DNA of 35,342 nucleotides from positions 1-35,342 of the forward strand of contig NW_022204954.1 of the NCBI RefSeq assembly GCF_008831285.2, given 5' to 3'. This DNA is from Nymphaea colorata (lineage: Eukaryota > Streptophyta > Magnoliopsida > Nymphaeales > Nymphaeaceae). The notes below the pieces were generated by a model. It was not told where the DNA came from, did not search any database, and saw only the letters and a list, made by a program, of their open reading frames with translations. Below are positions 1 to 11,394 of this stretch, piece after piece; position 1 is the stretch's first letter, and each line of letters opens with the position of its first letter. Position numbers and translations under genes: made by a program.

Positions 1-104
1 CGGTTTCCTTGATAAGGATGATTATATACGGGGGTGTTGATTCTGTCAAGGAAGCCTTATACTTTGCACCAAAAGCGAATGTTTTCGATACACAGCATGA
101 CTGA
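1..104 (+). CDS. 3' end of an unidentified gene (partial)
   Basis: Open from position 3 to a TGA at 102-104, so only about 33 C-terminal residues are inside the window. The tail contains IIYGGVDSVKEALYF and FDTQHD. Codon use looks like that of the neighbouring genes, and AT-rich sequence starts straight after the stop. The fragment is too short to assign a family, and I do not recognise it. It is called a gene end because the frame is clean and the composition changes sharply at the stop. Confidence 0.5.
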   Translation, partial: VSLIRMIIYGGVDSVKEALYFAPKANVFDTQHD

Positions 105-236
105 TTTATTTTATAATTCAGAAGATTGTTAAGATTATCATCCCTTAACATAACGTTATGAGGAATGATGTAAGTAAATCAATGCAAAAGAAGATAAAAT
201 TCCTATATAGGGCTGAAGATAATTATCTAATTATTA

Positions 237-948
237 TCAATGCTTCACTTCTGCTTTTTTCCTTGATTTTATTATGGAATCTATATCAATGCTTTTCTCC
301 AACTTTGACATAGAGGTATTTTCATATGATAACTCTTCGTTTTACACACTCATCTCTATAAATAAATTTGATGTCTTTGTGACTTCACTTTACAAAGTCG
401 TTGCTCTTAGCTTTGAGTTCGAGATGGGTAGCTGCAAAATGGATTTGGCTATTTATGTTTTGATTCTTTCTAAAGTGGTCCCAGTTTTTATCATCACAAG
501 TGATCTTCCTAATCTCTTCATTAAAAACGTTTTACATTATTTTCTATCGATATTTCTCTTCTTCGTTTAAGGTTTTCTCTTTTTTTGGAGGGACTAAGTG
601 TGAATATTTTTTAACTCTTTGCTTTTCGGTTCTTATTTCCATGATTTTCGCCATCAACCGAATGTTTTACTACTTTATCACTTTTTATTTTGCTATCTAT
701 CTGATTGTATACTTTTCTATGTTGAGATTGGTCTCACATGTGATGCATTTTTTTCTTTTGTTGATTTATTTTTCAAAGCGGAAAGGGATAGGAGGCATCC
801 ATTCCCATTCAGCAGGCTTTTTATGTTAGAATTGGTTGTGATTCGATTGATTCTAAAGTTTTAAGATGATGCGCTCATTTTATTTGTTTGTTATATTAAA
901 ATTATCAATGTTTTTTCGTTTGCTAATTTTTTTTGAAATTCTCCACAT
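237..948 (-). CDS. Basic hypothetical protein, one intron
   Basis: Read on the minus strand from ATG at 948 to TGA at 239-237 with TAA/TAG as Gln, giving about 230 residues. The protein is Lys/Asn/Gln-rich, with a CITC pair near residue 75 and a basic stretch KKYSHLVPPKKEK. The first exon meets TGA just after AKSNDF. A 19-nt GT-AG intron at 375-393 joins it in frame to an acidic C-terminal part containing EMSVQNEELSYENTS. The intron has the same form as those placed by homology in conserved genes of this window. No domain is recognised and no function is proposed. A later start at the internal Met of MPPIPFRF is possible. Confidence 0.6.
375..393 (-). other. 19-nt intron
   Basis: Begins gtaaag and ends caaag on the minus strand. 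Its removal bypasses the TGA and restores a coding frame in the unknown basic protein. Placement is by frame only, not by homology. Confidence 0.55.
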
Positions 949-1290
949 GAAAAAAACAAATGCAAATGATTTTTTACATAAAATAGCTTACCAATAAACG
1001 AAGCTTCAATTATTATTATTTTAACATAAATAGTTAATAGCAATCAACAAAAACAGCAAGACCAAAATTAAGAATAATCATTTTAACCTTGATTTCTTCT
1101 TATCCCAATTTGGACCTTCCAATGCCGAAATGCTGTGATATTTCTATCTATTGAACATAACTTTTTGTTATTACTTAATTAAAAAAACCAAAACTATCGA
1201 AAATAAGTCTTTATTGAACAGATGAAAACCTTCATACGGTTCTTACGACTCTCCTCTAAAGGAACCACAGGAATACAAATTAAAAATCCT
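949..1290. other. AT-rich intergenic region
   Basis: Mostly A/T with long A and T runs. Apart from a 26-codon ORF on the minus strand at 1078-1158, listed separately with low confidence, I see no gene, RNA or repeat here. It probably contains the upstream region of the minus-strand gene starting at 948. Confidence 0.5.
1078..1158 (-). CDS. Doubtful small ORF, 26 aa
   Basis: A short minus-strand frame running from ATG to TGA, with two apparent Gln-TAG-type positions tolerated. It ends ...KKSRLK. A second small ORF at 2163-2276 ends with the same five residues, and the two share a 19-bp DNA stretch over the stop. It could be a small gene, a fragment of a duplicated 3' exon, or chance. No function is proposed. 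Confidence 0.2.
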
Positions 1291-1760
1291 TCATGAATCA
1301 TTATTTTCTTTATCATCTTCAATTTTAACTTGGAGATTATCCTAACCCGTATTCGAATTGGTATCACACATTCTCATTCCCTTGATATACTCGATAATGC
1401 TAGGTATGTCATGATGAATTTCATCATTTTTTGATGATGGCTTCGGCATTGATTCGGGGTTCTCGTCTTAATGGCTTTGCTCATGAGAACATTGATCTTC
1501 ATCTGTCTTCGATCGAGGTGGCTTTTCGTGAACAGGGAATAGTTTTACATCAAAAACTACATGTAAGCGATATTCTCCTCGGTCTTCCAAAGAGAAAGAT
1601 TGAAGTTTTGGGATTTTTATTTCTTCCTGATAAGCTATCTCTTGATAGTTCTCCGAGCCCTTGAAGGAATGTACTCGTCAGGATCGATCAGCGGCATTTC
1701 TATTTCGAAATACTCCTAAGGAAATTTATAGTTAGAGCTTTATTCTTCCACTTTTATCAT
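1291..1760 (-). CDS. Myb/SANT-like DNA-binding protein (one-base frame break)
   Basis: Starts at ATG 1760 (minus strand) and ends at TGA 1293-1291, about 156 residues. The core, roughly residues 45-105, has the layout of a Myb/SANT helix-turn-helix unit: an LWKTEEN first-helix Trp, then RRQMKINVLMSKAIKTRT, then QCRSHHQK, which resembles the SHxQK ending of Myb-related domains. Such single-repeat proteins are typically nuclear DNA binders; the target here is unknown. The frame breaks at an A6 run (plus-strand T6, 1427-1432). With one more A it continues through PSIIEYIKGMRM to an acidic tail ending KENNDS. There is no GT in the stretch for an intron, so a missing base is the simplest explanation. 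Confidence 0.6.
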
Positions 1761-2162
1761 CTCTTTAGTTCGCAATTTATTTAACTATTTAATGCTGGAT
1801 AATAGAACCCAACAGATAAATAAGATGAAAAGGTTCTTATCTGTGATGTGGGCTATGCTCTGAGGTGAAACTTATCGTAGATGCTCTCAAATTTTTGTTG
1901 GTTGTTTATCGTTCCACTTATGTGCAAAAGTCGATATACCGTTAACAACAAGTTGTATAATGGCGAAGGGTTTTGAGATTATTATTTTGATTGAAAATTA
2001 GCGAAAAAGAATGGCCTGATGGAACAAAACTTAGCCAATACTCTCAAATAATCTCATGGGAATTTGAAGTATTGATGCTTTTATATTTTACTTAATTTTC
2101 TTGAAATCAAATAATGAAAAGGAAAAAAAATCAATCCATATGGTCAAAGACAACCAGCCACA
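1761..2162. other. Intergenic region with no recognised feature
   Basis: Mixed AT-rich sequence upstream of the Myb-like gene. It was scanned on both strands with only TGA as stop. No frame shows sustained coding character, and no tRNA-like fold or tandem repeat is seen. Confidence 0.45.
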
Positions 2163-2276
2163 TCATTTTAATCTTGATTTCATAATATTATTTAAAAACC
2201 TATCAACATCATCAATCTTTTCCTGCCATGGATCAAGGCAATACTCAAAGATATTTGCCCTTACTGACTTATCCAT
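2163..2276 (-). CDS. Small ORF, 37 aa, hypothetical
   Basis: Minus-strand frame from ATG 2276 to TGA 2165-2163. The sequence begins MDKSVRANIFEYCLDPW and ends NNIMKSRLK. Its composition is protein-like, with balanced charge and an amphipathic middle, and better than the surrounding chance frames. It may be a genuine micro-gene or one exon of a gene whose other parts I could not find. It shares its last residues and 19 bp around the stop with the ORF at 1078-1158. It ends up head to head with the META-protein gene starting at 2347. Confidence 0.35.
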   Translation of the reverse strand: MDKSVRANIFEYCLDPWQEKIDDVDRFLNNIMKSRLK

Positions 2277-2346
2277 AATGGAAAATTAAGATTAATATAA
2301 CCAGCTGAATATTTTTATAATTGTTCGAAGCTTCTCGCCTCAAGAG

Positions 2347-4413
2347 ATGTTAAAGAAAAATAACAACACAGCAGCTTTGATTTCTGTACTTTTATGTGTG
2401 ATTGCCATGAGCAATTGCTATACCCTCGAGGGACCTTGGCAATTGAACCCCTAATACGTGACTTATACCAAATAAAATCCAAATGTGACATTCAGCTTTG
2501 TCAACAATATTGCTCAAATTGGCCTCTTCATGCCTCAGGATGTCCTCGGAGGACCATCGATAACTAACACCCATTCAGGGACGAAAAAATTAACAGTCTA
2601 TGCTTGCAAGACATTGCAGTATAATTACTACGTCAACTAAAGCAACCTTTACCTGCAGCAGGTCAGCATATCAGGGGGCAATCGCGAATGCCTTATGAAC
2701 GAAATCGAATAAATCACTGCAAAACTAAACGGGACTTTTTATTTCGATATTGCCAACAATAAACTCATACTGTATTATCCTTCCGGTAATGTAAGTCTCA
2801 CCCTTAATCGCTATGATCCTTCTATTCTCAACCTTCAAAAGGGGTACTATGAGCAGTGGAACTTTGTCAAGCTGGCTTCGGGTCAGACATTGAATTCTGC
2901 ATCGACAGAAAATCAAGTGTTCTTTGGAGCTAATACGATATAGGCTTGTAATTTTGGCACAATTTTTAATTATTTTCAAAATAGAAGAAATAATATCAAT
3001 ACAACTTTGGTGGAAGATAAGTCGAATAAATCCTCTGAAACTGCAGGATCGATTATAAATAGTATTGAGAATGCATTCTTTTATTTAGAAACAGATAGAA
3101 GAATGACCTTGTATGATGAAAGATTGCAATAAATAGGAGAGCTTTAATTTGTCAAGGTATTAAATGGAGAAGAAATAGAAATAGTAAGAAAAGAGAAGAA
3201 AAAACAAGAAGAAATACATAACAAAAACGATTAAACTGAAATAGTGAAAATATAAGGAGGTGTAAACACAGACACTAAAAAGCCTGCCTCAACTCCATCC
3301 ACCACACAAAACAATCCTTCTATTCGATCCGCCATCATGCAAAATCCTGTCTTCCCTCCATCCACAACCCAAAATCCTGCTATTCCATCCGCAACCACGC
3401 AAAATCCTGTCTTCACTCCATCCACAACCCAAAACTATCCTCCTATTCCATCCGCCACCACGCAAAATCCTGTCTACACTCCATCGACCATCCAAAACTA
3501 TCCTTCAATTCAATTCCCAACACTAAATCCTGCCTTCCCTCCATCCACCACCCAAAATCCTGCCTCCACTCCATCCAACCACCCAAAATCCTGCCTCCAC
3601 TCCATCCACCACCCAAAATCCTGCCTCCCTCCATCCACCACCCAAAATCCTGCCTCCACTCCATCCACCACCCAAAATCCTGCCTCCACTCCATCCACCA
3701 CCCAAAATCCTGCCTCCACTCCATCCACCACCCAAAATCCTGCCTCCACTCCATCACCACCCAAAATCCTGCCTCCACTCCATCCACCACCAAAATCCTG
3801 CCTCCACTCCATCCACCACGCAAAATCCTGCCTCCACTCCATCCACCACGCAAAATCCTGCCTCCACTCCATCCACCACCCAAAATCCTGCCTCCACTCC
3901 ATCCACCACCCAAAATCCTGCCTCCACTCCATCCACCACCCAAATCCTGCCTCCACTCCATCCACCACCCAAAATCCTGCCTCCACTCCATCCACCACCC
4001 AAAATCCTGCCTCCACTCCATCCACCACCCAAAATCCTGCCTCCACTCCATCCACCACCCAAAATCCTGCCTCCACTCCATCCACCACCCAAAATCCTGC
4101 CTCCACTCCATCCACCACCCAAAATCCTGCCTCCACTCCATCCACCACCCAAAATCCTGCCTCCACTCCATCCACCACCCAAAATCCTGCCTCCACTCCA
4201 TCCACCACCCAAAATCCTGCCTCCACTCCATCCACCACCCAAAATCCTGCCTCCACTCCATCCACCACCCAAAATCCTGCCTCCACTCCATCCACCACCC
4301 AAAATCCTGCCTCCACTCCATCCACCACCCAAAATCCTGCCTCCACTCCATCCACCACCACCCAAAATCCTGCCTCCACTCCATCCACCACCCAAAATCC
4401 TGCCTCCACTCCA

Positions 4414-4455
<42 letters not shown>

Positions 4456-6142
4456 CACTCCATCCACCACCCAAAATCCTGCCTCCACTCCATCCACCAC
4501 CCAAAATCCTGCCTCCACTCCATCCACCACCCAAAATCCTGCCTCCACTCCATCCACCACCCAAAATCCTGCCTCCACTCCATCCACCACCCAAAATCCT
4601 GCCTCCACTCCATCCACCACCCAAAATCCTGCCTCCACTCCATCCACCACCCAAAATCCTGCCTCCACTCCATCCACCACCCAAAATCCTGCCTCCACTC
4701 CATCCACCACCCAAAATCCTGCCTCCACTCCATCCACCACCCAAAATCCTGCCTCCACTCCATCCACCACCCAAAATCCTGCCTCCACTCCATCCACCAC
4801 CCAAAATCCTGCCTCCACTCCATCCACCACGCAAAATCCTGCCTCCACTCCATCCACCACCCAAAATCCTGCCTCCACTCCATCCACCACCCAAAATCCT
4901 GCCTCCACTCCATCCACCACCCAAATCCTGCCTCCACTCCATCCACCACCCAAAATCCTGCCTCCACTCCATCCACCACCCAAAATCCTGCCTCCACTCC
5001 ATCCACCACCCAAAATCCTGCCTCCACTCCATCCACCACCCAAATCCTGCCTCCACTCCATCCACCACCCAAAATCCTGCCTCCACTCCATCCACCACCC
5101 AAAATCCTGCCTCCACTCCATCCACCACCCAAAATCCTGCCTCCACTCCATCCACCACCCAAAATCCTGCCTCCACTCCATCCACCACCCAAAATCCTGC
5201 CTCCACTCCATCCACCACCCAAAATCCTGCCTCCACTCCATCCACCACCCAAAATCCTGCCTCCACTCCATCCACCACCCAAAATCCTGCCTCCACTCCA
5301 TCCACCACCCAAAATCCTGCCTCCACTCCATCCACCACCCAAAATCCTGCCTCCACTCCATCCACCACCCAAAATCCTGCCTCCACTCCATCAACCACCA
5401 CCACCACGCAAAATCCTGCCTCCACTCCATCCACCACCCAAAATCCTGCCTCCACTCCATCCACCACCCAAAATCCTGCCTCACTCCATCCACCACCCAA
5501 AATCCTGCCTCCACTCCATCCACCACCCAAAATCCTGCCTCCACTCCATCCACCACCCAAAATCCTGCCTCCACTCCATCAACCACCCAAAATCCTGCCT
5601 CCACTCCATCCACCACCACCACGCAAAATCCTACTTCTAATCGAACAAATCCTGCCTTTTCTAAAAACCCTAATTTTTCTTCTAGGCTCAAATCCTAGCC
5701 ATAACAGTTATTATCTGACTGCCATTGCACCCCTATTAGTACTAAGGATCAGCTCACTCCTTTCGATTCATAACTTCTTTAAAACAAATGGTATCTTTAT
5801 TCAATCAATAGCACAAATTACAACATGTCTGCTTATTACTATTACTTCCTCATCATTACTCCAACTCGTATGATTTATTATGGTGGATGTGATGTCAAAT
5901 GGAGTAACTACACACTATCAAACAACACACTGTCCCAAATTAATACTAAAATATCAACGAAGCTTACTTGCTTGAATCCCAACTCTGACAATGAAGTCCT
6001 TGGACCATTCTTCAATTCAGTCAAATACATCAACTATTAAGTCTTGGCCAATGTCCCTTATATCACTTTCTACGATGCAAATTATAAGCACATATCGACT
6101 TTCACAACAGTAGCACCGGTATATCCTTCGACTTGGCCATGA
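2347..6142 (+). CDS. Secreted META-domain protein with giant Pro/Thr/Ser-rich tandem-repeat linker
   Basis: Begins at ATG 2347 with a typical signal peptide (basic KKNNNT, then hydrophobic ISVLLCVIAMS), so it probably enters the secretory pathway. Residues ~25-150 fit the META (HslJ-like) fold: LEGPWQL at the start, a Cys-containing middle, and an LNGTFYFD...LILYYP end. A second, looser unit follows to about residue 270, then a charged stretch, then the 30-bp repeat array coding STTQNPASTP units. After the array a further META-like domain is clear: NKWYLYS, ITPTRMIYYGGCDVKWSNY, KLTCLNPNSDNE, ending STWP and TGA at 6140-6142. The C-terminal domain lies in a different frame from the N-terminal one, so the array must contain a net indel, very probably an assembly error. 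META domains occur in bacteria, kinetoplastids and ciliates; the ligand is unknown. Adhesion or a surface-coat role is only a guess. Confidence 0.7.
3282..5634 (+). repeat. Coding 30-bp tandem repeat (minisatellite), roughly 70 copies
   Basis: Head-to-tail units of tccaccacccaaaatcctgc plus ctccactcca (30 bp, 10 codons; STTQNPASTP in the entry frame). The first ~280 bp are diverged copies with PSATTQNP and PSTTQNY variants. The rest is nearly identical, with a few g-for-c variants (CACGCA) and single-base or 3-base length changes that shift the frame to HPKSCLHSIH or ILPPLHPPPK forms. No unit has TGA in any forward frame, so all three frames stay open. The homogeneity implies recent expansion or gene conversion. 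Confidence 0.95.
4415..4452 (+). repeat. 38-nt poly-C tract inside the repeat array
   Basis: An uninterrupted run of 38 cytosines lies between two otherwise standard repeat units, followed by TCCCACTCC. It is unlike anything else in the window. It may be a sequencing or assembly artefact, or a real slippage product. If real it would encode polyproline. Confidence 0.95.
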
Positions 6143-6231
6143 TTGATTGTTAATTTTATCATCTTAAATAAGCTCTAATATTAATATCATGAAACTATTT
6201 ATAATGTTATGATATTCTTTTGATTTGAATT

Positions 6232-9200
6232 ATGATGATCCTGTCGGCATTCATAATAATTCTTATCATCACTATCGCCATAATCATCACTCTTCCTTAT
6301 TTCGCTATCTTCTACCTAAAGACAATCTTCACAACGGTGCAAATGAAGCTTTACAGTCCCTTCAGTCTCAGAGGCATATTGATTAATGGGCCAACCACAT
6401 CATGGGGACTTAGTCATCTCACCATCTTCATATCTGCTATCGAACTTGGATGGTCTCCTAATGCATTTAAGTTGAGACTCAATTTTCTAATCTTCAGGTA
6501 TATCTTTCGAGAAGAATGTCGTAGCTGCATCCAGTCAACCTTATAGATGGCAACCAAGAAGCAAACATCTTGTACAATTTTTCAAATTTTCTCTTTAAAA
6601 ACTTGAAAAAAGATGCAGAAAAATCTCAATTAAAAAATTCAAGATAAGTAAATATTTCAAGGATTTTTACAAAGACAACGATATCATATTTTTTATAGGG
6701 AATCCTTCATTTATTTGTGATCTTTCTGATGAGAACTTTCTAAATAGTCTTGACAGATTGCAAAGTTTTTGTTGTCAGTGGTATTCCATCAAGCAAGTTG
6801 TGTTTCAAAAACGCTGAAACAAAGAAGGAATCCCTTATGTTGATGCAATGCCTTTCTTAGTATAACCTTAAATGTGACTATATCAGAGTCGGTCAAGAAA
6901 TTGAGCATCACAATAAGTATAAATTGGTCTTTAGTACTGATAAAATATTCGTTGACTCATTCAACCACTATGAGAATCATTTCATTCTTTTGGATTAAGT
7001 GAAATGGACCTCATAATACCCTTTTCTATGTCATTATCATAGAGTTTTCAACAGATCAAGACCACTTTTAAGATAAAAGAAGCCAGCATCGATTTGACTG
7101 TTTCGGATTTCGAGCATTTTTTCCAGTTTATTGTAAATTTTGACTAATTTAGAAAGAAATGATCTTCAATATTAATTAAAAGATTGTCGAGGAAGAAGAG
7201 ACAACCCAAAAGAAGTTTGTTTATTTGTTGGGAAAATAAAATTTCGTTTAAAGTAAATATTTGAAGCAGAGTTTGATAGTGAAGAGGCAAAATAATACCT
7301 CTAAAAGCTTTGCAGTGCAAATGTATAAATCCTATAGTTTCTCTTTCTGAGCATAACTTTTCAATAAGCAAGAGCACACTTTCCATAACAAAATTTTCAA
7401 GACATTCGCATTATAGCGATAGATTGAAATTTTAACTGTCCCTAATCTGCGGATAATCGATAAGTTCCCTTAGGAGCTTATCGAAATTCATCATGATGAT
7501 GTCATAGTCAATTGCCATAGTGAAGAAGTTGCCTTTTTCGGTAAGATCTTTTCTTTGATTAATGAAAGGATTAGATTTTAAAACTATAATGAGGAAATAT
7601 ATAGGGATTTGATCGAAAATTTTAGCTCGTAAGGGACATTGATCAGTGAAATTTAGAGAATGATCACAAAAGCTCACTTAAAACATGGAGAAATATTCTA
7701 GAAGAATGTAGGAAAATAAAAAAAGTTGACTTATATGCCGAAGAAGCTCATTTTTTTGTTGAAAATGAAGAAGTTAAGTCATATAATCACAATTGACGGC
7801 TTTACTTATATTCGCTGTCGTAATCTAAACGAAATGAGCCACTAAATCTCAGTGGGTAAACTGACTGTTGAGCATAAAAATTTCAAATAATTCAGTATCA
7901 ACAACTTCGATCTTACCTTTTCCGAAACGATCATATAAAAGCAACTGACCATGAAGATAACTGAGATAATCATGCAGCAAAACGTCCAAACACTTATTGA
8001 CTATCTTGACAGTTTTACTTTGTTCAAGCATTTGCTTCAATTCGAAAGTGATGAGAAATCCAAACCAGCAAAATCACTGAAAAAATATATTGCTATTGAC
8101 CTTATCTCCGTATACTTCGAGAACTAATTGGTCAATTTGAATTCCTTAAAGATTGATAAAACATCAAACAGGAATGAACTCATGAATAACCTTTATTTCT
8201 CTATTGAAGATGTGAAGTTAATTACTAATCTCAATGGTAAAAAAATCACGCAAAAGACCAATCTCGCCAAAACCATACCCTATTTTGGATTGATTCATTT
8301 AGTCTTAAAACGATATATGAATAGAGAATGGTAGAATAAAGCCAAAACAACGATCATCATCAATGGTCCATCTTTGAATCTTCCTTAGACAAAGGTTTCC
8401 AAGATCATTCTTTCTTACATCAAAGTCTATGCTAACTTATAGACTCACATAGAAGCTTTTCTCATCAATGTCACAAATGAAAAATTGAAGCAACTGAAAT
8501 ATCATATAAAGGAATTTTTCATTTAACCCGATCAAATGACAATCATAGTCACAGGCCTTTGTCTTTCCATATGTGATACAAATTAAATAGCAATTTAATC
8601 GCTTTTAGCAAGACCATAAGAGATTATCTTTCCAACGACCCCAAATATAACTAAGCTTAACTTATTAGTATCCTTAGAAGAAACAATAGGTCAGCCTTCC
8701 TCTTCTAAACCTTAAATAGAGAAGATAACTCTCGAAGTTGCCCCATACAGAGCATACAACCGAATTAAAATCACTCAATGAATGGATTAAAGCCTTTTAG
8801 GATATGAATGATGAAAAGATAAGGAATGATACGAAGAAAGATGCCGGAAGGTTATGGGATAAAAGTTTCAATTGAAGATAAAAGGAATCTCAGTTAATAT
8901 AAGAGACTACCCAGCATCAATCCTTTCTGTTGATCAAATCAGGGTATAAGGTGAACGGCTTTAAACAAGAAAAATCTTTGGAAAAAAGATGAATTATCTC
9001 AAAGGATCAATGACGTTAGGAGACATCTTCATAAGTCTTGGCCTCGGGCAACTATCAGGCTGGCAATAGATAAGCAAGCGCGCAAGCGAATTAAATGTAA
9101 TTAATGAAACGGTTCAAAGATAATTCAGAAATAACAAGGACCAACTGACAATATGGCACAAAGTTATTTAGGATTGGAGATGGAGATTGTCGCTTATCAA

Positions 9201-11383
9201 AGATCGTAAGACCAGTATTGAAATTTTGACAGGAGAGACACCATATAACGGTGATAAATTTGAAATTTATCTCGATAAATTTTATGGACTATCGACAACA
9301 AAAGATACTTATCTGCGTGTATAGCAATTCGACCTAAACTTCAAAGACTTCAATATCCTCCACATGCCAAGACTGTAGGTGAATTTCGAGATAAAGGCGA
9401 GAATGGCGATGCTTGATATATTTTTAAGGGTGAAGATGACAGACGATACATGTTCTTTCAGGATATCAAGCTACATCATCGGATATTTGGAGTAGCTTGC
9501 CCAACTCAAAAAGGATTGGCTGCTGATATATGGAATTTACCAAAGATAAGTCCAGAAGAATGTGCTTTAGTTGGAAGATATCCAAAATATGACATATCTT
9601 TAGATGTTAGCCTGCTAGCCCAGAAAAGATTCAATTAAAAAAACAATAACTCTATCTTGAATTACATCAATCATCTGCAATTCAAATTTTACGCCCGCTA
9701 AATTTCCATTGGTATCATATAGCAGGATCTTTTATTGTCTCTCCAGCGAAAAGATTATAGACATTTACACTCCTTCAACCGGATCATGATCTCTTCAATG
9801 AGTTCAAGGTCCGAAGATCCAAGATCAATCTGGAAGCAGTAACCTTACATTCACCAAAATTCCCTAAAATCAGTCTGATATCATCAGAGAGACAGGATTT
9901 TAGTCAAGCTAAGACAAATTAGGAAAAATTATTAATTTATAAAGTGCAGTAACTTAGTCATCAACTTTAATTGGTACTTCACAGAAGGAATAAAGTTGGG
10001 ATTGCTAATCAGTGGATTGCTGCAGAAAATATCAATGCTGAAGTCTCCAACGTATGCACAGGTATTGCATGAAGATCAAAAAGGCGCTCACTTTTCATAA
10101 AATATCTAAGAAGAAAAAGTTGAGGAAAGATATTAAAAACCGATCAACAGACTCCGAAGAGCCGTCCTCAACATAATCCAAATAAATAGACGGAGGAAGA
10201 TTCTTAGAGGGCATATAAAGAAATATAACACTGTTTTAAGCCTTCAAAATTATGAACTTTTTCTAAAGTCTTAAGAGAAAGTGTTGGTTTTATAGGGAAA
10301 AGAAAGAGCATTATTTTTCCAGCGAATATAATATGGTGAATAAGATAGATATCATTCTCTTCCTTGCGAGATCTTGACTCTTACTTTTCCTTCCTGTAGA
10401 ATTTTGCTTTCCGACGGTCCTATCGATCAAACAGTCATGAAATTATGACAGCAGGAAAGCTGACTCTATAGATATAGATGAGTGATGAAAAGATAGATGA
10501 AGGGAAATGCAGTTTTGAAGACATTTAAATCGAAATTACAGATTAAGGTAAAAACATTCTAGAGGATATCATCATATTTATCGTTGACTTAGTCAATACA
10601 AATGAGTTTAGGACAATATCTACAATAAAGAGATAGCGAAATATGAATAACTTGTCAATAATGGCAGGGAAAAATTGAAAGAAAAATAGAATGGAAGCAA
10701 AGTGATCTCAAAAGGAAGTAAAAAGAGATTTTTGGTGGAATTTTGTGTTGAAGGACTTATCTGTCCTCATCTCAACATCTGAATCAAAATTTTATCAGTC
10801 AATATAGAAAAAACTGAAATGATATTACACATCTTCGACAATCAAAAGATCGAAAGAAAGATACTGTTCAAAAACCTTCAAGTAATCAATGAGTTGTAGC
10901 CTCTTGACAGTGAGTACAGAAAGATATTGTAACTCGGTAAGGAAAGTGTAGGCCTTGCAGTCATTATTGATTCATATGAGTGACAGCTTTTTCATAAGTG
11001 CCTTGGAAATATGTAAAATAGCTTTCTTTTGGGCTTAGCCATTAAAACTCAGAGCCACAGACTAAATATACAAATGCTTATCAAGTATATCGGTCCAAGA
11101 AACCGTCTAAGATAAGAGTTGGGAATGTATGACGAGGCAAGAGATTATAGAATAAAACTCCAGATTATTTAAGGTTTGCTGCATTGAGCCACTGAGCCTG
11201 CAATTTTGGTATAGAAGCTCTAATTTCTTCAAGAGAATGGAGGGAATAAAATTACGTTTGGATAAATATGAAATGAAGGAATTTTTCTATACAGAAAGTA
11301 GTTAACTAGGGCTTTAGGTTTTTGGCTTTTGAAGCAAGTTGGATCCCAAATATTTTCGTTATTGGGTCAGAAACTTTTGGTGA
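6232..11383 (+). CDS. FMP27/BLTP2-like bridge lipid-transfer protein (frame broken in several places)
   Basis: Starts with an N-terminal membrane anchor (ATG 6232; IIILIITIAIIITLPYFAIF), then an amphipathic beta-rich protein of about 1,700 residues ending at TGA 11381-11383. The longest clean stretches are about 7.34-8.78 kb and 8.88-9.63 kb. Features that recall FMP27/Hobbit/KIAA0100 are the single N-terminal anchor, an LNEWIKAF...GRLWDKSFN segment, VNIRDYPASILSVDQI near 8.9 kb (fungal FMP27 proteins have an LRDYP motif here), and then WRWRLSLIKDRKTSIEIL, which resembles the GFWDK unit. These proteins bridge membranes at ER contact sites and move phospholipids along a hydrophobic groove. About ten frame changes remain; some may be unplaced 20-nt introns, others homopolymer errors. 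VPS13 or another repeating-beta-groove protein is the alternative. Confidence 0.55.
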
Positions 11384-11394
11384 TTTCGAGGGAA

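Noticed and set aside
1-30. A second telomere at the left edge
   Set aside because: No CCCCAA repeats; the window starts inside a coding sequence.
274-864. Hydrophobic plus-strand ORFs suggesting a membrane protein
   Set aside because: They are the complement of a clean Lys/Asn-rich minus-strand gene; reverse complements of such codons read as Phe/Leu/Ile.
1801-1860. Possible tRNA or hairpin RNA (agataa...ttatct pairing)
   Set aside because: The stem is short and no T-loop or anticodon arm can be drawn.
3282-5634. CRISPR-like regular repeats
   Set aside because: Units are contiguous direct repeats without spacers, in frame within a coding sequence of a eukaryote.
3443-5691. Very long minus-strand ORFs (600-700 codons, Gly/Trp-rich) across the array
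   Set aside because: They are a by-product of a stop-free 30-bp unit. The flanking unique sequence, signal peptide and META-like domains are all on the plus strand.
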